Positions 51,474-61,110 of a stretch of 64,000 bases of DNA are shown here, in pieces. The stretch comes from Eudromia elegans. Lineage: Eukaryota; Chordata; Aves; Tinamiformes; Tinamidae. Location: positions 2,419,489 through 2,483,488 of the forward strand of contig PTEX01000091.1 in assembly GCA_003342815.1 (NCBI GenBank), written 5' to 3'. Every line of letters begins with the position of its first letter. Position 1 is the stretch's first letter. The translations under genes were made by a program, and so were the position numbers. The notes under the pieces are model-generated. The model saw only the letters and a list, made by a program, of their open reading frames with translations, did not search any database and was not told the DNA's origin.

Positions 51474-52025
51474 GTGTGCCCTCGTGGCCAAGAAGGCCAA
51501 TGGGATCCTGGGTGCATTAAGCAGAGCGTCTCCAGCAGGTCGAGGGAGGTGATTCTGCCCCTCTACTCAGCCCTGGTGAGGCCGCACCTCGAGTACTGTG
51601 TGCAGTTCTGGGCTCCCCAGTGCAGGAGGGATGTGGAGCTGCTAGAGAGAGTCCAGCACAGGGCCACAAAGATGATTAGGGGCCTGGAACATCTGCCCTA
51701 TGAGGAAAGGCTGAGAGAGCTGGGCCTCTTTAGCGTGGAGAAGAGAATACTGAGAGNGGACCTGACTAATGTATATAAATATCTCAAGAAAGGGAGTGAG
51801 GAGGAGGGGGCTGGCCTCTTCTCAGTGGTGGCCAGTGATAGAACTAGAGGAAACGGCCACATATTGAGGCACCAAAAGTTCCACAGGCACAGGAACTTGA
51901 GAAGGAACTTCTTAACAGTGAGGGTGACAGAGCACTGGAACAGGCTGCCCAGAGAGGTGGTGGTGTCTCCTTCTCTGGAGATCTTCAAAACCTGCCTGGA
52001 CACCACCCTGTGCCACATGCTCTAG
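51474..52025 (+). pseudogene. CR1 ORF2 C-terminal region
   Basis: The frame after the reverse transcriptase carries the CR1 C-terminal part: '[20 protein letters not shown]', '[20 protein letters not shown]', '[20 protein letters not shown]' and '[20 protein letters not shown]', ending near 52025. Codons from 51421 to about 51510 still follow the preceding frame ('[15 protein letters not shown]'), so the real frame change is near 51510. The displayed GTG start is only where this frame opens. The same C-terminal block recurs in the truncated copy at 56.8 kb. Confidence 0.88.
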
Positions 52026-52090
52026 TGGACCCTGCGTGTGCAGGGGGGTTGGACTAGATGACCTNTACAGGTCCCTTCCAACCCTAGCCG

Positions 52091-52116
52091 TTCTATGATT
52101 CTATGATTCTATGATT
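52091..52116 (+). repeat. CR1 terminal 8-bp repeats
   Basis: Three to four tandem copies of 'attctatg' end the element. In CR1 this is the 3' terminus used in place of a poly(A) tail during target-primed reverse transcription. Confidence 0.93.
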
Positions 52117-55092
52117 ACTCTTGCAGTAAATTTCTTCCTTCTTCTCTAAAATTTAGTGAGAAAGAGAGACAGAAATAAAAATTCTTTTTACATACACTTT
52201 TGCTAATGTAACACTCTAGGAAAGTCCTGACAATAGGAAAAAAAAATAAAGTGTTTCTTAAAAATGCAAAAATTCTGTTATCTGCCAAGACCAAGTAGCT
52301 CAATATTCTTCTGCTACAGAAAATATNTTAGTTTTCTTCAGCTCATACCTTTGAATGTCTTTAGTACATATTTTTGGCTCTGATGTATGAGAACCTGATG
52401 CTAAAAGAAAACCAAACAACTAAATCCCAACATACATTTCAGTCCAAGCTGTAAACACTGAATCTACAGTGTTAATGCCTACTGCATTTTATTTAGTTAG
52501 TTTTGCTCTGTCTACTCCAACATCTCATGTAATCATTTAAACACTTTCAAATGTGATAAGCTTTTTTAATGTTTGCAATGAAAGACAATATGAAAATACT
52601 GAAAATGGCAATGACATTTATCAATGATTTTTCAGTCTACCTAATACTTAAATATGCATGCATATAAGACTTTGAGAATGCAGCTTTGAAGAAGAAAAAG
52701 TGGAGTTCCTATCCATCTTACGACTAGTCTATCCATTTGTCCAATATGCTATGATAGGATTATTCATTTAGCAGAAATAGTCATATAGAAACAGCGTGGA
52801 GGAAGGAATGATTAAAAAAAATCTTTCCCTTTCATAGATAAATTTCAAAGATTTTTATTTTTTTACCCTGAGATTAAATACAGATTTTTGCCATCCAAAC
52901 ACCTTTTATTTTGCAAAAATGAAACATTTCTCTCTCAGCATGGAATAGAATGAAAGATCAAATGGTAAATTCTTCCAGCTGTGAGACATTTTTGAAGGCT
53001 GAATTTCAGCCTTCTGATCAGCTTCATGCAGGCATATGAGAAAGGGAGTTTGAGAAAAGAGGTGTTTGAGTGGTAGTTTCTGAAACAAACACTTGAAGAA
53101 ATGTGAGATGGATAAGTTACCTGCTTTCATTTTTGTGTTCCTGCTATGCTTGTTCTTTTATTAAGTTTTTGTCTAAACAAAGCAAGAGACAGCCTTATAT
53201 TCCCTTTAGCGGTTCAGCTATCTTTGGGTAAGGTTTACTCAATAGCTTACCTATGGATAAGGTTTAATTTTACTGTTTTGAAGGCATTTTGAAGATTGAC
53301 TGTAGAAGTAGAACTTAGTAGGATGCATTATCTAAATTACTATCAGCAGAGTTAGTTGCACTGCAGTGTTTACTACAGTGTTTAGTGGCTTCAAATTGCT
53401 TGAGACACTTATGTTGATACAACAATTATAGTGATGACACCGATAACATATGTCATATGCTTCGTACTTCTTTTCATCTTCTGCATAAGCAATAGTCTAC
53501 AGATAACACCATCCCAGTTCAGCTGTTTTTTACACAGACCTCTCTGCAAAAGGTTTAAGAAGATCACACTGAGAAAATGATTAAAAACTATGCTAGTGAT
53601 AAAAGACTTAAGGGTAAACTCCTTTAATAATGAGTAACTGATTTCAAATATATTTTATCTGTGAACACATGTGTATGAAATGTATGATGTACAGGAAGCT
53701 TTCAGAAAGATAAAAATAATGATATACATAAATGTGAGGACCCCACTGGGTATGTTCAAAGGATCTATCCTTCTATTTTCTCTATTTGTGTTTCTTAGAT
53801 ATAAATCTAAAACATATCAAAACAGTCACTTAATTTCACCAGCAGAATGTTAACAATAATCCAGAATTTTATACATTAGCCCCTTTCAATTTTTCTTCCT
53901 CCTCAATATGAATAGCATTTAAAGAATAGATTTTAGTACATTTCAGTCCTGAGGAGCAGGACCTTCATCAAAATGATAACTTTTTGCTGTATTTAATGAA
54001 GTCAGAGACAAAAGATAAGTACTGGAAATGTTGGATGTCTAAAATAGCTTTACCTCTTCTCTTTTGGATATAGATAATGCCATGATTTAGCTGGGATGAT
54101 CAGCAACAATATACCAATATACCCATAGGTGTTCAGATTTTCAGCAGTTACATAATGTATAAGAATATATAGCTTGTTGACATGTAAGTAAAAGTTGTGT
54201 CGATCGTTAGAAACATATAGACCATCTGAAAGGCAACTGTGAATCACATAACAACTTTTCTCCAGACCACATCCCTGTATTTCAGCTGTTTGGTCTATAA
54301 TATTCACCTCTTCTACACCATGAACTACATAACGGTTTTGAGAGGTATATATATATGTGTGTGTGTGTTTGTATATATATGTGTATGTATATCTGTATGT
54401 ATTGACATGTACAATATGGGCAAGCTACTTCAGTACCTAAAGAAATAAAAATTTCAATTAGAAAATTTTCTATTTACTCTACATTCCCAATGTTAAAACT
54501 CGACTCATAAGCTCTTAAATAACCCTCTTCTTGCTATTTCAGACCAGATGGGATACGGGCAATGGTGGTTCATTTAGTGTAGTCTAGGCTCTGATAATTA
54601 GTGTCAAATTCGACACAAGCAGTGGTGGTAAGTTTGGTACTCAGATGTGCAGAGTTTTGGGCCACTCTCCTCCACAAGTTATGGTGTTTTGGAAAATGAA
54701 GGTAATGCCAATTACCTTCATTAAACCAATTGCATTAGGCTGTCTCCTACTGGAAAGAGAATTAGAGCAAGAGTTATGTGCTGAACTGACAAAATCGGAG
54801 ATAAAGACAAGTAGAACAATGCCATCTTTCACTGTGTCAGAGAAAGTGCTATTTGATCTGACTGGTTCAATGAGGCCGGTTCATCAGCTACATTAGCACA
54901 CTGGATCACAATCTCAGATCTGAGAAGTCACTCCTGTTTCAGAGATGTGGTCATTGAGCTCCTATAGATTGTTTCCTTTTATGGTTGACCATAGTTGTTA
55001 GCCAAAATTTTCTACTTACTAGGATAGTTTACTCTACTAACCAGTTCTCCCCACCAAAAAATGTTCTCTATCACCTCTCCTATCTATTTTTT
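52117..55092. other. AT-rich non-coding DNA, no gene recognised
   Basis: Short open frames only (up to about 85 codons), none recognisable. A TA/TG simple repeat lies at 54.35 kb. Confidence 0.6.
54347..54398. repeat. (TA)n/(TG)n compound microsatellite
   Basis: 'tatatatatatgtgtgtgtgtg' is followed by 'tatatatatgtgtatgtatat'. The open frame crossing it (Ile-Cys-Val-rich) is a repeat translation. Confidence 0.9.
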
Positions 55093-55233
55093 CATAGAAT
55101 CATAGAATGGTTAAGGTCAGAAGGGACCTCTACTGATCATCTAGTCTAACCCCCCTGCTCCCGCAGGAACCCTTAGAGCACATGGCACAGGGTGGCATCC
55201 AGCTGGGTTTGGAAGATCCCCAAAGAAGGAGAT
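55093..55233 (-). mobile_element. CR1 3'-end fragment, minus strand
   Basis: On the plus strand it starts 'catagaatcatagaatgg', the reverse complement of the CR1 terminal repeats. It continues 'aagggacctctactgatcat', 'ctagtctaacccccctgctc', 'gcacatggcacagggtggca', and runs out in 'ggaagatccccaaagaagga'. Read on the minus strand this matches the 3' ends at 52.1 and 57.2 kb. The copy is about 140 bp, 5'-truncated and non-coding. Confidence 0.92.
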
Positions 55234-55549
55234 CTTCTTTTCTGAAAGAGGAACTTGGAAAGGAAGGGGAAACAAGTCTTACAAGCAAATGAAAAGAAGT
55301 CATGAAGTAAAAATCAAAGGCAATCCTTGATAATGCAATGATATGCCACATATGCCCTCACACAAACAGAAGTCTTGTTCCGAGCAGATAAAGAGTATGA
55401 GCTTGAACTGTTATAATATCCATTTAAAGCCAATAAATACTACAAAAGTTTAATTCGAACACTACTATTTACATAGGTAACTGTCACTATAATTACAAAG
55501 ATAACTCTGTAAGTATAATTCCAGTTTCATTGGCGCTACTATACAGAGA

Positions 55550-55555
55550 ATGCTA
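55550..55555. repeat. Target-site duplication, left copy (atgcta)
   Basis: The six bases 'atgcta' directly precede the LTR start at 55556 and recur exactly at 55975-55980. Confidence 0.78.
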
Positions 55556-55974
55556 TGAAGGAAGACTATTCCAGAATATTCATGGAGTCCTCATAGAGGT
55601 AAGAGTGAACTTCGTTTATTGCTTAGGGTGGTACATTCTTAGACGATTCTAGGGTCCACGTGGTGAAGCACAATTGACTATTCCAGCTGCATCACGTGCC
55701 CATGCTCTGCTACTATTGGCCATATGCAAATATGCACGTGCTACTGAGTCAAGCTCTCCCCCACTCCATTTTGCGGTAGAACATTCTAGTAGTGGTAGGA
55801 CATTCTAGTAGGCCTGCTCAGCATCCTCCTATGGTCTTGTGAGACTGCTATACTTCTTCATACATGTCCTTCAAGTATGTTTCAGGGTCACAGTCTCTCG
55901 GACTGTGTGCTGGGTTGTGCAAACAGGCCTTAGGCAACACATCATGTCCCTGGCTTGCTAAGATGTTCTCCACA
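55556..55974 (-). mobile_element. Solo LTR of an endogenous retrovirus (419 bp, class II-like)
   Basis: The element begins TG ('tgaaggaagac') and ends CA ('gttctccaca') on the plus strand, with identical 6-bp flanks 'atgcta'. On the minus strand it reads 'tgtggagaacatc...'. It holds a CCAAT motif ('tatggccaatagtag') and AATAAA at 55620-55615 about 60 bp before the 3' edge. The composition is less AT-rich than the flanks. No TATAAA is clear. Within U3 a short 'acattctagtag' unit is tandemly repeated (about 55789-55810). The sequence differs from the LTRs at 36 and 45 kb, so it is a separate family. No viral coding sequence is present. Confidence 0.75.
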
Positions 55975-55980
55975 ATGCTA
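55975..55980. repeat. Target-site duplication, right copy (atgcta)
   Basis: Exact match to 55550-55555, directly after the terminal CA of the LTR. Confidence 0.78.
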
Positions 55981-56117
55981 CTGGCCAGCTTACCTCTTCA
56001 ATAGTTAAATTCAGCTGAATACATTGAAAAGAAGCTCTTGTTTCTTTTCTTTAAGTGGAAATGGAAGTATTATTCAAAGTGGAAATGCTTCCTGCATAAA
56101 ATAATAGTGTTTATTAA

Positions 56118-56202
56118 TAGCATAGCGTAGCGTAGCATAGCATAGCATAGCATAGCATAGCATAGCATAGCATAGCATAGCATAGCATAGCATAGCATAG
56201 CA
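56118..56202. repeat. (TAGCA)17 pentanucleotide microsatellite
   Basis: Seventeen contiguous 5-bp units span 85 bp. Units 2 and 3 are TAGCG, the rest TAGCA, with no length interruptions. Such a pure array is likely to vary in length between individuals. Confidence 0.97.
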
Positions 56203-56593
56203 AATAAGATAAAATAAAATAATCTATTTTTTTACGGATTCTTTTTATATGTTCATGGGTAGAAATACTTAACTCTTTAAAAAATGATATGAAATGTTGC
56301 TTGAGTTGCGTTATTAGACAAATGCCAAAACATTCAATAGTTATCGATTTTCTTTAATAATTACAATTTTACAACCAGTTAACTGAAAGTACATTTGTAC
56401 ACAGAATTTGAAAATTGTCATTTTGTGTGAACATGAAACATATCAGACATATACTTGACATTACTGCTAATATAAAGAATAAAAGCATGAAAGTCATACC
56501 AATATAAGAAGGTAGAACGAAAGCTTCATGTGTCGATTCGCCCCAGTTTCATAAGAAATTTTCCTATGTTGTATTTACTGAGCGAATGTGCTT

Positions 56594-56612
56594 GATAGAT
56601 AGATAGATAGAT
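56594..56612. repeat. (GATA)n microsatellite
   Basis: Between four and five copies of 'gata/tagat'. It is an ordinary short tandem repeat. Confidence 0.85.
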
Positions 56613-56812
56613 GCACTCTGCTGACAACAATTTTATAAGAAACTAGAAAAAAATAGCTTTAAGTTGTAAAATAACACATTTTTAAAAAGTCACTAATGGA
56701 CTTCAACTAAATGAAATATTTGATGCTACCATGTTAAAGATCACTTTCATTAAAAGAAAACCAGTAAAGAAAGCTTGCTGTGTTTTTGGATGAAACTATT
56801 CAGATCGAGGAA

Positions 56813-57243
56813 TCAAGATGATCAAGGGATCAGAGCACCTACCGTATGAGGAGAGGTTAAACAAGCTGGGCCTGTTTAGCCTAGAGAAGATAAGGATGAC
56901 AGGGGGTCTGATCAATGTGTACAAATTCCTCAAGTATGATTGTAGGGAGGAAGGGGCTAAACTGTTTTCCGTAGTGGCTGGTGATAGGACAAGGGGCCAT
57001 GGTTTTAAGCTGAGGCACTGCAGGTTTCATCTCTGGGTGAGGAGGAACTTCTTTCCTGTGAGGGTGATGGAGCCCTGGAACAGGCTGCCCAGAGAGGCTG
57101 TGGAGTCTCCTTCTCTTGAGATCTTCAAACCTGCCTGGATGCCACCCTGTGCCCCGTGCTCTGGGTGTCCCTGCTGGAGCAGGGGGTTGGACTAGATGAT
57201 CTCTAGAGGTCCCTTCCAACCCTAAAGATTTTGTGATTCTGTA
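56813..57243 (+). mobile_element. CR1 3'-end copy with ORF2 C-terminus
   Basis: This roughly 430-bp, 5'-truncated CR1 corresponds to 51670-52110 of the longer element. It ends 'gaggtcccttccaaccctaa' then 'agattttgtgattctgt', a decayed version of the terminal repeats. It is distinct from the 49.4-52.1 kb copy by many substitutions, so it is an independent insertion, not a local duplication. Confidence 0.93.
56818..57195 (+). pseudogene. CR1 ORF2 C-terminal fragment
   Basis: 125 open codons encode only the end of the CR1 polyprotein: '[20 protein letters not shown]', '[19 protein letters not shown]', '[20 protein letters not shown]'. After 'EIFK' the frame slips relative to the longer copy and then reads through the 3' untranslated part. 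No enzymatic domain is included. The open frame survives by chance and by short length. Confidence 0.85.
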
Positions 57244-60200
57244 ATAAACTTAAAGTATGATTTTGTTCAACCACCCAATCAAAATATGGAATTGACTTTT
57301 ATTTCATAGTGTGAGATATATAAACTTTGCCTTGTATGAACAAAATCCTTTGTTAGTCTGCAGAAATGTAAAATAAATTTCTAAATAGATAATATATCGC
57401 AAGTTTTCAAAGGAAAGTTTCATATCAAATTACCAGTTTCTTTTTCACCTTTCCATGTTCAGGGTAAATCTGTTATAACCTGATTTGCAGAATGTTCTTT
57501 TCCTCCAACAGTCTGCAAGATTTTAATTCTGCTCAGACCTAAATTAAGCCCTCTAGCATATAGGCACCTTTGAGACTAATGAGAAGAGGTCTTGTAAAAA
57601 TCTACAAAGAGAGGGTAAAAGCTATTGATTTTCTATTTCAATTAAAAAAGAGAGAGCTAAACATTTCTAATTCATGTGAGTAGAGAACTGAAGCCAGTTT
57701 TTAGTTATCTAGGCAACTCTGTGAGAATAATGTTGCAGTAAGAAATGTAAGCAATTTGAGAGAAAGTTAAAAAAAAATTGCTGTTCATGTTCAGTTGTAT
57801 ATGGGCTTATATAGATTTCAGACTGATTGTGCAGTGATTAAACAAATTAGCTGTACTAGCCTATCTCCAGAGCACGCTGATATAACCCTATAGTTTATAT
57901 AAGTTGTATTGCATTACAGATCCAGACTATGCGTGATTTAAGTACATCATTGGGAATTTTTTTTTTTAATTTTATTTCATGTCTTCATCCTCTTTATACA
58001 TGCCTAGAGGTTAATCAAGTTGAAAGCCACAAGGAAGTTATTTCAATAAAGCGGTAAAATTCTTCTTCAGCATTTTATTTTTGCCTTCACTGTTCATTAT
58101 TTATCCATAAAATCATGGGAATGATACCACAGCCTGCTTCCTATGTAGATACCCAAATGAACTGAATGCCAAAAAATTCAGTCAAATGTTACTTGCAAAG
58201 CATCCATTCATTAGAAATTAATGCAAATGTGGCTTGAATTAGTTTTCAAATAGGTTCCTAAATTCCTAAAGAGGAATGTTTACTTTTAAATAAAAGACAT
58301 TCTTAAGGAATCCAAATTTAAGCCAGGTCAGTTGCATTAAATATAAGCCACTAGGTGTCAGTACGACTGGCAGATTTTCCTTATGAAGGAAGAGGCTATA
58401 TTTTATGGAAAATAAATTGTTAATCTTATACTTCCTCTTTATGCACCAGTAAAACTTCAGTCAATGGTAGTTCTCTGACTAGAATTGTGGCTGTGCAGCA
58501 GACAGAATTCTTACTGTTCCTGCCTTTTTTTTTTTTTTTTTATTCCAGTATTTGCAATACGAGCTTGCACTTTCCAAAATTACTAGATCCTAGGGTTACT
58601 AGCAGAACCCACATAGCTTTTTTTTTTTTTTTTTTTCTAAAAAGTGTGGGGTTTTTTTTAATTCACAAGGAGACATTTTTTGAATCAAAGCTCAGGAACT
58701 GTTGCCAACAGCTCTTGATTGTCAATAGTTGAAAAGGTATAAGTGATAAAGGAAGGTCTTCACAACTTAGCAGCCTTAGTGTTTTATATGTGTGTGCATG
58801 TGCATATGAATGCATGTATATTTTTTCCCAGTGCTCTTTTAATCTTTGCCTTCTCAAACTTGCCAAATTTCTTTATGAAAGTCATTGATCACTTATAACA
58901 CAGAATAACACTGTCCATCAATTTATTTCTACATACCACCTATGTGAATAGTGTTAAGAAATTACCTGAATTCTGTTTCTTCACAGGTCATGGCTAGACA
59001 ATAACAAGCTATTGACTAATCCTGCTTTAATGACTTGCTTCTCCCAACCTTAGCCATTTTAAATGACTTTGTGTCTATCTCTAACTTGCTGCTTTTGTGA
59101 AATGAAAGATGTTAGCTTGAAGTAGAAGATGCATTTTCTGTGGTCTACAGAAGTATGTTTACTTCTCTAGAAATAAAAGTAATGGTGAGATCCTCTTCTG
59201 TTTCAGTGTGTTCATTTATATTATTTGGTTTGCACTAATAAAAACCTTTCTGTATACTTACATATGCATGCATGTGTGTGTTTAGATACATTTTCTTTCC
59301 TTTTGCATTTGTTCAGCTAGGCTTTGATAGAAATCCTGCTTGGTTTATGGAAGAAGGAAGCTATTAAAGCCACATAATAGAAGCTAGAAAGCTAGAATTT
59401 TCTTTTTTTATGATCTGATTCTTTGTTATTGTTATTTTTTGTGATAAAATCTTTTCCTCTAAATATATATATATACACACATACATACATATACGTATAT
59501 TTATGTCCTAAATACTCTAACTACCTCTTTACTAGACTCCAAATAACTCTTAAGCTAAACTGCTCAAATAATTCATACACTGGACAAACAGTAAAAAAAT
59601 NTAAAAAAACTCTATGTCCCATTTAAAAAGTTATGCACTTATGGGTTTGATTTCTAATTAAGCACTACAGTTCTCAATTGCAGTGTTCTGTGTAGTAATT
59701 CCCAACCATGTGTATTAAATATTATGTTTATATCAGCAATTAATTTAAAACCTTCCTCCCTCAACAGATAAGGTCACAAAGTTCTGAAGAAAAGAAGCAA
59801 TTTGTGGTCCAACAGCACAGTGATATCACTATAACCAGGGTATTTCTCCCCTTGGATTCACAAAATTCTTGATCAAATCAAATCAAATAATCAGAACATG
59901 TCCCTCATAATAAAAACAGGGGAAAAAAAAAAAAAAGGATATTGGAAACAAGAGTTGCACGGAGTTAAAAGAAAAGACATCGACTGAAAACCACATGAGG
60001 TCTTTTTGCTAAGAGGTGAGTGGAGATAATAATATCCCCAAGTCAGCACAGCTCTGAGACAGAGATGTCTTCCCATCATTAACTGAAAAAAAGCCAAAAA
60101 AAAAAAAAATAAAACCTCTGAGACATTTGTTTCAGGCATCTGTGCTGGAAGGCAGTGGAATACTACCTCCTAAGGAAGTTGGCAACTTATTTTTGATGTC

Positions 60201-60904
60201 TTTTTTTCCTTTAATGAGGGTGGCTGCTAGGTGTCATTCTTTCTTATTTGATATGATATGACACTTACTGATAGATTTCAAATAAAGTATACAGCCTACT
60301 GAGTAGAAAGATCCAGTTACAACATGATATTTTTCTGTCATAGTTCATTGCTGCCATTTAAATAAAACTGACCTATGTGTTAATAGAGGTATGACCTCTG
60401 CTTTAGGGTAAACTGTGGTTGAATCAAGTATAGAGATGGGAAAAAAGTGTAGAGATGAGAAAAGAGAACACAATCTGCTGCACAAAATATCAAATATTAT
60501 TTTTTAAGTAAAGTGTTTAAAGCTTGGCAGCACACCAAAATACTTGCTGGATGCTTGCTTTTAAATTGAGCTACAGCATTTTAGGGCATCATAAGCACAT
60601 ATGTGGAGGTGCCTGAGGTCAGATTAAAAATCCATTTTTCCTGCCTCTAAATGTGGTCAGGATGTAGGGAAAAGCTCCTCTCAATAGTGGAGCAGGAAAA
60701 AATTTTGGAAATAGTCAGGTTTGCAGCTACCTCAGATACAGAGTTTATGTCTAATAGAAATTTCTGTTTTCTTTCTCTCCCCCTTCCCACTACTCCTCCC
60801 ATCAATTTTCCCAGTCATTTATGAATGCATTCTTGCTTGTGAACTCTTAAACACCTACGTAAGGAGTTCAGCTGTTAAGCTATTTGCTGCTTGAGGAAGA
60901 GTGA
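57244..60904. other. AT-rich non-coding DNA, no gene recognised
   Basis: Holds two long T runs (about 58525-58540 and 58619-58636), a TA/CA simple repeat at 59.46 kb and A runs at about 59923-59937 and 60097-60109. No exon or transposon body is recognised. Confidence 0.6.
59463..59500. repeat. (TA)n/(CA)n compound microsatellite
   Basis: 'atatatatatacacacatac' followed by 'atacatatacgtatat'. Confidence 0.9.
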
Positions 60905-61110
60905 CTGATATACTTCAGAGGGCTGTGCTATCATTCAGAGGGACCTGGACAGGCTGGAGAGATTGGCAAAGAGAAACCTCATAAAGTTCAATATAAGGAA
61001 GTGCAGGAATAACTCCTAGCATCAGTACAGACTGGGGACTGCTGGAGAGCAGTTCTGCAGAGAAGGACCTGAATGTCCTGGGAGACAACAAATAGGTAGG
61101 GCAGCAATCA
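60905..61110 (+). mobile_element. CR1 fragment from the reverse-transcriptase/C-terminal junction
   Basis: 'cagagggctgtgctatcatt', 'cagagggacctggacaggct', 'aacctcataaagttcaatat' and 'agaaggacctgaatgtcctg' align in order with 51250-51460 of the longer CR1. The translation gives pieces such as '[11 protein letters not shown]' and 'NLIKFN'. Small deletions and stops break it. Unlike the other copies it lacks the 3' end, so it is an internal piece, left by a deletion or by decay of the 3' part. Confidence 0.85.

Larger units (their letters stand above)
49425..52116 (+). mobile_element. CR1 non-LTR retrotransposon, 5'-truncated and internally deleted
   Basis: This is the best-preserved mobile element in the window, about 2.7 kb on the plus strand. 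In order it holds the 3' end of ORF1, the ORF2 endonuclease in pieces, a reverse transcriptase, the ORF2 C-terminal region, and the 3' untranslated end. That end carries 'ggtcccttccaaccctagcc' and three to four copies of the 8-bp unit 'attctatg' at 52091-52116. The 5' boundary is estimated from where CR1-like sequence begins ('acagggttttagcttctata'). Several frameshifts, two or more in-frame stops and an internal deletion make it non-autonomous. No target-site duplication is visible, which is normal for CR1. Confidence 0.93.

Noticed and set aside
55556..57243. A full provirus between repeats
   Set aside because: No second LTR copy in the same orientation and no viral coding sequence lies between. 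Each LTR has its own target-site duplication and stands alone.
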